Under the pieces are notes generated by a model. The model was given only the letters and a program-made list of their open reading frames with translations, searched no databases and was not told the DNA's origin. From positions 204,494 to 268,493 of the forward strand of contig SSNP01000307.1 in assembly GCA_006937955.1 (NCBI GenBank): 64,000 nucleotides of DNA, given 5' to 3'. Both the position numbers and the translations under genes were made by a program. This document shows positions 60,901-64,000 of the stretch, in pieces (the stretch's first letter is position 1; each line of letters opens with the position of its first letter). This DNA is from Pachypanchax playfairii. Taxonomy: Eukaryota; Chordata; Actinopteri; Cyprinodontiformes; Aplocheilidae.

Positions 60901-63828
60901 GTGTGTTTCTGAGTGTGTTACAGTGTGTGTTACTGAGTGTGTTACAGTGTGTGTTACTGAGTGTGTTACAGTGTGTGTTACTGAGTGTGTTACAGTGTGT
61001 GTTACAGTGTGTTACAGTGTGTTACAGTGTGTGTGACTGAGTGTGTTACTGAGTGTGTTACAGTGTGTGTTACTGAGTGTGTTACAGTGTGTGTTACTGT
61101 GTGTGTTACAGTGTGTGTTACTGTGTGTGTTACAGTGTGTGTTACTGAGTGTGTTACAGTGTGTGTTACTGAGTGTGTTACAGTGTGTTACAGTGTGTGT
61201 TACTGAGTGTGTTACAGTGTGTGTTACTGAGTGTGTTACAGTGTGTGTTACTGAGTGTGTTACAGTGTGTGTTACAGTGTGTTACAGTGTGTGTTACTGA
61301 GTGTGTTACAGTGTGTGTTACAGTGTGTTACAGTGTGTGTTACTGAGTGTGTTACTGTGTGTGTTACAGTGTGTGTTACTGAGTGTGTTACAGTGTGTGT
61401 TACAGTGTGTTACAGTGTGTGTTACAGTGTGTTACTGTGTGTGTTACTGTGTGTGTTACAGTGTGTTACTGAGTGTGTTACAGTGTGTTACAGTGTGTGT
61501 TACTGAGTGTGTTACAGTGTGTTACAGTGTGTGTTACTGTGTGTGTTACTGTGTGTGTTACAGTGTGTGTTACTGTGTGTGTTACAGTGTGTGTTACAGT
61601 GTGTGTTACTGTGTGTGTTACAGTGTGTGTTACAGTGTGTTACAGTGTGTGTTACAGTGTGTTACAGTGTGTGTTACTGTGTGTGTTACTGAGTGTGTTA
61701 TAGTGTGTGTTATTGAGTGTGTTACAGTGTGTTACAGTGTGTGTTACTGAGTGTGTTACAGTGTGTGTTACTGAGTGTGTTACAGTGTGTGTTACTGTGT
61801 GTGTTACTGTGTGTGTTACTGAGTGTGTTACAGTGTGTGTTACTGTGTGTGTTACAGTGTGTTTTAGTGTGTGTGTTACAGTGTGTTACAGTGTGTGTTA
61901 CTGAGTGTGTTACAGTGTGTGTTACTGTGTGTGTTACTGTGTGTGTTACAGTGTGTTACTGAGTGTGTTACAGTGTGTTACAGTGTGTGTTACTGAGTGT
62001 GTTACAGTGTGTGTTACTGAGTGTGTTACAGTGTGTGTTACTGAGTGTGTTACAGTGTGTTACAGTGTGTGTTACAGTGTGTTACAGTGTGTGTTACTGT
62101 GTGTGTTACTGAGTGTGTTACTGTGTGTTACTGTGTGTGTTACTGAGTGTGTTACAGTGTGTGTTACTGAGTGTGTTACAGTGTGTGTTACTGTGTGTGT
62201 TACAGTGTGTGTTACTGTGTGTGTTACTGTGTGTGTTACAGTGTGTGTTACAGTGTGTGTTACTGAGTGTGTTACTGAGTGTGTTACAGTGTGTGTTACA
62301 GTGTGTTACAGTGTGTTACAGTGTGTGTTACTGAGTGTGTTACTGAGTGTGTTACTGTGTGTTACAGTGTGTTACAGTGTGTTACAGTGTGTGTTACAGT
62401 GTGTGTTACTGTGTGTGTTACAGTGTGTGTTACAGTGTGTGTTACTGTGTGTGTTACAGTGTGTGTTACTGTGTGTGTTACAGTGTGTGTTACTGTGTGT
62501 GTTACAGTGTGTGTTACAGTGTGTTACAGTGTGTGTTTCTGTGTGTGTTACAGTGTGTGTTACTGTGTGTTTTTGTGTGTGTTACTGTGTGTTTCAGTGT
62601 GTGTGTCAGTGTGTGTTACAGTGTGTGTTACAGTGTGTGTTACTGAGTGTGTTACTGTGTGTGTTACAGTGTGTGTTACTGTGTGTGTTACAGTGTGTGT
62701 TACTGAGTGTGTTACAGTGTGTGTTACAGTGTGTTACAGTGTGTGTTACAGTGTGTGTTACAGTGTGTGTTACTGTGTGTGTTACTGAGTGTGTTACTGT
62801 GTGTGTTACAGTGTGTTACTGAGTGTGTTACAGTGTGTTACAGTGTGTGTTACTGTGTGTGTTACTGAGTGTGTTACAGTGTGTGTTACTGAGTGTGTTA
62901 CAGTGTGTGTTACTGAGTGTGTTACAGTGTGTTACAGTGTGTGTTACTGAGTGTGTTACAGTGTGTGTTACAGTGTGTTACAGTGTGTGTTACAGTGTGT
63001 TACAGTGTGTGTTAGTGTGTGTGTTACAGTGTGTGTTACTGTGTGTTACTGTGTGTGTTACTGTGTGTGTTACTGAGTGTGTTACAGTGTGTGTTACAGT
63101 GTGTGTTACAGTGTGTGTTACTGAGTGTGTTACTGTGTGTGTTACAGTGTGTGTTACTGTGTGTGTTACAGTGTGTGTTACAGTGTGTGTTACAGTGTGT
63201 GTTACAGTGTGTGTTACAGTGTGTGTTACAGTGTGTGTTACTGTGTGTGTTACTGTGTGTGTTACAGTGTGTGTTACTGTGTGTGTTACTGTGTGTGTTA
63301 CTGTGTGTGTTACTGTGTGTGTTACAGTGTGTTACAGTGTGTTACTGTGTGTGTTACAGTGTGTGTTACAGTGTGTGTTACAGTGTGTGTCATACAATAT
63401 GTCAGAACATGTTTAGTCACCCCGTTGCTGTAGTGGTGGATGTGGACGAGCGAGTCCTGGTACATGGATGTGAACGAGGATCCATGCTTTAGCTCCTGTG
63501 AGGTCAGACGGCGGTTCACCATGTGGTAATGAAGCGCGTTCAGCAGCTCTATGTTCACATTGCTCACTAGAGCATCAAGGATCTCCTGCAGCAGTGACAC
63601 ATTCAGCATAAACACTGCCATCATGTTGTCAACCTTGTGTGTCTTATTGAGTGTGTGTGAGTGTACTGACCGCCGGCAGGGCTGCCCAGGCCTCGTTGCT
63701 TGGGGCAAAGAAGGTGAAGCTTCCTGGACCTTCAATCTCCTCCTTCAGTTTGGCTCGTTCAGAGTACATTTGAGTTGTGGAGGCTCCTACCGTTCCCAGA
63801 GTGTTGTAGATGTTCACCAGAGGCAATG
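33841..63828 (-). CDS. tgfbi: transforming growth factor beta-induced protein (beta-ig-h3), 5' partial, 14 exons
   Basis: Secreted extracellular matrix protein of four fasciclin (FAS1) domains that binds collagens and integrins. Minus-strand coding exons: 63828-63671, 63585-63421, 51573-51427, 51270-51129, 51044-50832, 46930-46793, 46707-46565, 41656-41520, 41274-41144, 35156-35032, 34950-34848, 34763-34711, 33994-33970, 33902-33841. All have GT-AG borders and agreeing phases. They give about 580 residues; human TGFBI is 683 from memory, so about 95-100 N-terminal residues (signal peptide, cysteine-rich domain) lie beyond the right edge. FAS1 landmarks recur: TFFAPSNEAW, ATNGIVHVID, TIFAPTNKAF, TNGVIHYINELL, LTMLAPLNDAF, CIENTCIAAHDK, LTFFAPSNEAF, ATNGVVHAV. 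CIENTCIAAHDK and VLTPPMGTVMD favour TGFBI over periostin. The tail from KVDREQADS onward carries no RGD, unlike human TGFBI. Introns are swollen by transposons and satellites. Confidence 0.94.
33970..33994 (-). CDS. tgfbi: tgfbi 25-nt micro-exon
   Basis: GTTTCAG|GTGGAC...AATG|GTGAGT encodes VDTRIFRN plus one base, which fits the next exon's phase exactly. Confidence 0.65.
34040..34580 (+). mobile_element. LINE endonuclease-region fragment
   Basis: Plus strand, with frame breaks, reads ESWLNANTPDSLQ, then a GGGVC-YVNNTWC-like stretch and TVVLLTVVYMPIQGNA, matching the apurinic endonuclease part of jockey/Rex-like fish LINEs. Opposite orientation to tgfbi, in its intron between the 33994 and 34711 exons. 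Confidence 0.6.
34711..34763 (-). CDS. tgfbi: tgfbi exon (post-FAS1-4 linker)
   Basis: Acceptor GTCTACAG, donor ATG|GTGAAG. Encodes PVKVDREQADSPPAASSM, at the position where human TGFBI carries its RGD-containing linker. No RGD here. Confidence 0.75.
34848..34950 (-). CDS. tgfbi: tgfbi exon (end of FAS1-4)
   Basis: Encodes RNFTIYVNKIPVVDPDLMAT and NGVVHAVNSIIKP, the H2 motif of the fourth fasciclin domain. Acceptor CTGCCAG, donor GTGAGT. Confidence 0.92.
35032..35156 (-). CDS. tgfbi: tgfbi exon (FAS1-4 middle)
   Basis: Encodes NPPELSGMLKYHLGEGILV and LKPLQGEKLDLGV. Acceptor GTCTGCAG, donor GTCAGT. Confidence 0.92.
35157..36849. other. tgfbi intron, unassigned repeats
   Basis: No exon found. 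Text near 35690-35885 and 36000-36780 (recurrent GCCACGCC/CCACATCC phrases, long T runs) looks like decayed dispersed repeats, but I cannot define element ends. Confidence 0.4.
36850..37082 (+). mobile_element. tRNA-derived SINE, 5' part (split)
   Basis: Head has an A-box-like GTGGCTCAGTGGTCAGAGC and a B-box-like GGTGGATTTATCC, then the core AGTGTCCTTGGGCAAGACAC and tail GAAGTGCTTTGGGGGTCGTA. The tail resumes at 39757 with AAGCGCTATACAAGTGCA after a 2.67 kb insertion. Confidence 0.8.
37139..38740 (+). mobile_element. intact Tc1-like transposon (Passport/Sleeping Beauty type), 1602 bp
   Basis: 200-bp inverted repeats at 37139-37338 and 38541-38740 differ at only two positions by my alignment. 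They start CAGTGGGGCAAAAAAGTATT and are flanked by TA. Each repeat has an outer AAGTATTTAGTCA and an inner AAGTATTTGGTCA box, the IR/DR arrangement of the Sleeping Beauty group. It encloses one uninterrupted 340-codon transposase. It lies in tgfbi's largest transposon-bearing intron, antisense to the gene. Confidence 0.96.
37502..38524 (+). CDS. Tc1-family DD34E transposase, full length 340 aa
   Basis: Catalyses cut-and-paste transposition into TA sites, acting in the nucleus. The frame is open from ATG 37502 to the stop at 38522-38524. Domains: paired-like DNA-binding region about 1-110 with two helix-turn-helix parts (SAIGKQLGVKKSTVGAIIRK; second around 70-110), joined by an AT-hook-like RSGAPRK (58-63) and a basic putative nuclear signal. 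Catalytic domain with D153 (WSDETKI), D244 (FQHDNDPKHT) and E279 (SPDLNPIENLW), the same positions as in Sleeping Beauty, plus the glycine-rich KHGGGNIMLWGCFS. The length equals that of active relatives. Activity itself cannot be judged from sequence alone. Confidence 0.96.
   Translation: MAKTKELSKDTRNKIVDLHQAGKTESAIGKQLGVKKSTVGAIIRKWKTYKTTDNLPRSGAPRKISPRGVKMITRTVSKNPRTTRRDLVNDLQRAGTKVTKATISNTLRRQGLKSCSARRVPLLKPGHVQARLRFAREHLDDPEEDWENIIWSDETKIELFGRNSTCRVWRGKNAELDPKNTIPTVKHGGGNIMLWGCFSARGPGRLIRVKERMNGAMYRKILSENLLPSARALKMRRGWVFQHDNDPKHTARATKEWLRKKHFKVLEWPSQSPDLNPIENLWRELKVRVAQRQPQNITALEEICMEEWAKIPATVCENLVKTYRKRLTSVIANKGYITKY
39757..39796 (+). mobile_element. SINE 3' tail separated from 36850-37082
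   Basis: AAGCGCTATACAAGTGCACACC followed by ATTACCATTTACC is the expected continuation of the SINE/LINE tail broken at 37082. Confidence 0.6.
39797..40344. other. tgfbi intron, decayed repeat
   Basis: GCCACGCCCCCC and ACCACGCCCCC phrases resemble those near 36100-36560, so probably the same dispersed family. No coding content. Confidence 0.35.
40345..40590 (-). mobile_element. tRNA-derived SINE, minus strand
   Basis: Reverse complement shows GCCGTAGCCCAGCGGGAGG (A-box region), GAGCTCGATCCC (B-box), then the shared core TGTCCTTGGGCAAGACACTG and AATGCAGAAAGTAATTTCC. Same family as 36850 and 20240. Confidence 0.8.
41144..41274 (-). CDS. tgfbi: tgfbi exon (start of FAS1-4)
   Basis: Encodes LLVGAIQTAGMTELLNQQG and LTFFAPSNEAFSSL. 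Acceptor TTTCAG, donor GTGAGT. Confidence 0.93.
41520..41656 (-). CDS. tgfbi: tgfbi exon (end of FAS1-3)
   Basis: Encodes NLCIENTCIAAHDKTGRYAS and VDKVLTPPMGTVMDILKADE then RF. The most TGFBI-specific exon. The Arg in DERF aligns, from memory, with the human Arg555 region. Confidence 0.95.
41657..42491. other. tgfbi intron, nothing recognised
   Basis: AT-rich, no exon or repeat end supported. Confidence 0.35.
42492..42668. mobile_element. Harbinger-type MITE, 177 bp
   Basis: Inverted ends TGGTGTGTTCACACCGGCC and, reverse-complemented, TGGTGCGTTCACACCGGCC, flanked by TTA at 42489-42491 and 42669-42671. The three-base TWA-type target fits PIF/Harbinger. Related to 6511-6700. Confidence 0.88.
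42704..45226. repeat. 9-bp minisatellite, about 280 units, in a tgfbi intron
   Basis: Units of TTCACCAGA, TTCACCATG, TTCACCCGA, TTCACCAGG, TTCACTAGA and TTCATCATG in irregular order. Every unit is nine bases, so several frames stay open for over 500 codons on both strands (for example minus-strand VNLVNRVNL and GESGEPGE repeats, plus-strand TRFTRFTM). These are arithmetic artefacts. Confidence 0.95.
44541..44541. other. single N flanked by a 235-bp exact duplication (probable assembly join)
   Basis: 44277-44511 is repeated without change at 44542-44776, directly after the lone N. The rest of the array shows frequent unit changes, so exact identity over 235 bases next to an N points to overlapping contig ends that were not merged. 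Confidence 0.8.
45227..46564. other. tgfbi intron with LINE-like 3' end
   Basis: About 46190-46290 reads TCTTGTAAAGCGACCTTGG, AGGCGCTTAATAAATAAAAT and (TTATTA)n, a typical L2-type tail on the plus strand. Upstream text (about 45950-46190) may be its degraded body. The rest is unassigned. Confidence 0.55.
46565..46707 (-). CDS. tgfbi: tgfbi exon (FAS1-3 middle)
   Basis: Encodes MMTADMRKLMNNHILKEQLS and LETLGGLRLRVFVYRN. Acceptor CCAACAG, donor GTAAGA. Confidence 0.94.
46793..46930 (-). CDS. tgfbi: tgfbi exon (start of FAS1-3)
   Basis: Encodes KTLLELAEGSSVSMATRLF and LTMLAPLNDAFK. Acceptor ATTTATAG, donor GTAACT. Confidence 0.94.
47056..47165 (-). mobile_element. LINE/SINE 3' tail with CACAC/ATACC pentamers
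   Basis: Minus strand ends AAAGCGCTATGCAAGTGCAG, ACATTTACCATTCG, then (GTGTG)n and (GTATG)n-like pentamers, a retroposon tail of the type seen at 39757. Confidence 0.55.
47249..47306. repeat. (ATACC)n pentanucleotide microsatellite
   Basis: About eleven perfect ATACC units. On the minus strand they sit directly after the L2 3' end (GCTATATAAATAAATATGGT), so they look like the tandem tail of that LINE. Confidence 0.9.
47307..49000 (-). mobile_element. L2-type LINE, degenerate, minus strand
   Basis: Minus-strand segments in order: 48640-48404 (VQPLLKKPGLDTTVLSNFHP), 48350-48138 (ALDWFKSYLLDRTQSVL) and 48201-47785 (MGIPQGSILGP, YADDCQVYIPL, LLHLNDAKTEFIMF). It has frameshifts, and the second segment overlaps the third. 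Ends at 47307 with the tail described for the pentamer. Same orientation as tgfbi. Confidence 0.85.
49316..50228 (+). mobile_element. solo LTR, 913 bp
   Basis: Starts TGTCACGG and ends ATCACGACA, flanked by AAAGC at 49311-49315 and 50229-50233 (perfect 5-bp duplication). TATA-like GGTATTTAAGC near 49500 and AATAAA at 50131-50136 come in the expected order for an LTR. No internal coding region. Antisense to tgfbi within its intron. Confidence 0.9.
50640..50806 (-). mobile_element. SINE of the Mermaid/DANA kind, minus strand
   Basis: Reverse complement reads GCACGGTGGCGCAGTTGGTA (tRNA-like A-box), GGTTCTGGGTTTAAATATGG, then GGAGTTTGCGTGTTCTCCCT and TGTGGGTTTTCTCCAGG, the hallmark phrases of this fish SINE group. 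Confidence 0.8.
50832..51044 (-). CDS. tgfbi: tgfbi exon (FAS1-2 second half)
   Basis: Encodes LLNYHILKHLQCAESIVSG, LEVGCDGDQMTLNGKAII and TNGVIHYINELLIPDS. Acceptor CTTCAG, donor GTAGTT. Confidence 0.95.
51129..51270 (-). CDS. tgfbi: tgfbi exon (FAS1-2 first half)
   Basis: Encodes AAFAAVGLNTMLESEGQYTI and FAPTNKAFQKIPQETLNRIL. Acceptor TGTTTCAG, donor GTGATC. Confidence 0.95.
51427..51573 (-). CDS. tgfbi: tgfbi exon (FAS1-1 end)
   Basis: 49 codons, IVTVNCARLIKPDQHATNGI to DLEKLR. The NCAR Arg aligns, from memory, with the human Arg124 corneal dystrophy hot spot. Acceptor GTGTCTCAG, donor GTGAAC. Confidence 0.95.
51637..63390. repeat. giant 10/12-bp minisatellite filling one tgfbi intron
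   Basis: Built almost only from GTTACAGTGTGT, GTTACTGAGTGT, GTTACTGTGTGT and the 10-mer GTTACAGTGT, roughly 1000 units over 11,754 bases. The plus strand is G/T-rich with C only in TTAC. Rare variants (GTTTCTGAGTGT, GTTATTGAGTGT, GGGCGTGTTAC near 51944) are scattered. The many open frames of 60-300 codons (CVTECVTV or CYSVLQCV repeats) are unit-length artefacts, broken whenever a 10-mer shifts the phase. Confidence 0.97.
57665..57714. other. assembly gap (50 Ns) inside the minisatellite
   Basis: Exactly 50 Ns, probably a nominal gap size, so the true array may be longer. Confidence 1.
63421..63585 (-). CDS. tgfbi: tgfbi exon (FAS1-1 middle)
   Basis: 55 codons, EILDALVSNVNIELLNALHY to HHYSNG. 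Acceptor GCTGCAG, donor GTGACT. Confidence 0.95.
63671..63828 (-). CDS. tgfbi: tgfbi exon (start of FAS1-1), most 5' exon in window
   Basis: Encodes LPLVNIYNTLGTVGASTTQM and GSFTFFAPSNEAWAALPA. Acceptor TTTTTGCAG implies a preceding exon ending in phase 1, which is outside the window. Confidence 0.94.
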
Positions 63829-63879
63829 CTGCAAAAATAAACATATTGTAGCTGTGATTTAGCTTCATAACTGTCCGCT

Positions 63880-64000
63880 AGTGATGCTCCGATCAATCGG
63901 CCACCAATAATTATCGGCCGATCTTTGTGGAAAAGTGTGTGATCGGTGATCGCCAATCACACACTTTCATTACCGATCGAAAAGTACTGATCACCTATAT
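63880..64000. mobile_element. start of a probable hAT-like element, runs off the window
   Basis: GTGATGCTCCGATCAATCGG followed by repeated CGATC/GATCGG palindromes is the typical left end of a fish hAT miniature. The right end is not in view. Confidence 0.5.

Noticed and set aside
51508..63492. Dozens of Cys/Val-rich open frames as small membrane proteins
   Set aside because: They are translations of GTTACAGTGTGT-type units and restart whenever a 10-mer changes the frame.
63671..63828. Identification of the fasciclin gene as periostin (postn)
   Set aside because: The fasciclin repeats fit both, but CIENTCIAAHDK, VLTPPMGTVMD, NTMLE and NIYNTLGTVG match TGFBI, and the long periostin C-terminal exon series is absent. 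The SRSQ ending is periostin-like but too short to decide.

Overview
The window is vertebrate genomic DNA, almost certainly from a ray-finned fish and probably a percomorph teleost. It has vertebrate genes with GT-AG introns, Tc1 elements of the Sleeping Beauty/Passport type, L2-type LINEs with ATT-repeat tails, tRNA-derived SINEs, hAT and Harbinger miniatures, and long minisatellites. No bacterial, plasmid or phage features are present.

Three host genes can be reconstructed exon by exon. (1) exosc3 on the minus strand (818-4574, 4 coding exons, 244 aa), an RNA exosome cap subunit. (2) rest on the plus strand (probable non-coding first exon near 9.5 kb, coding 18054-28172, 5 coding exons, 928 aa), the RE1-silencing transcription factor with nine C2H2 fingers. 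It is divergent from exosc3. (3) tgfbi on the minus strand (33841 to beyond 63828, 14 coding exons seen), a secreted fasciclin-domain matrix protein whose signal peptide and N-terminal cysteine-rich exons lie beyond the right edge. rest and tgfbi converge on a 29.9-33.6 kb interval that includes a 738-base assembly gap.

Most of the rest is repeats. 1-9.4 kb: exosc3, hAT-like and Harbinger-like elements and a solo LTR. 10.2-17.9 kb (rest intron 1): a 39-bp minisatellite, LINE pieces, a hAT miniature and a dead Tc1 copy nested in a LINE. 20-26 kb (rest intron 5): SINE, broken Tc1, L2 LINE, hAT miniature. 35-41 kb (tgfbi intron): an apparently intact Tc1 transposon inside a TTAA element inside a SINE. 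42.7-45.2 kb: a 9-bp minisatellite. 47-50.3 kb: an L2 LINE and a solo LTR. 51.6-63.4 kb: an 11.75 kb array of 10/12-bp units that makes up about 99% of one tgfbi intron.

The three genes have no evident pathway link. The strongest observations are the all-satellite intron, the intact Tc1 element with 99% identical 200-bp inverted repeats, three solo LTRs with target duplications, a 265-bp inverted duplication spanning rest, and a probable assembly duplication at a single N. I did not find a convincing new biological system. The very long ORFs in the minisatellites follow from repeat-unit arithmetic.
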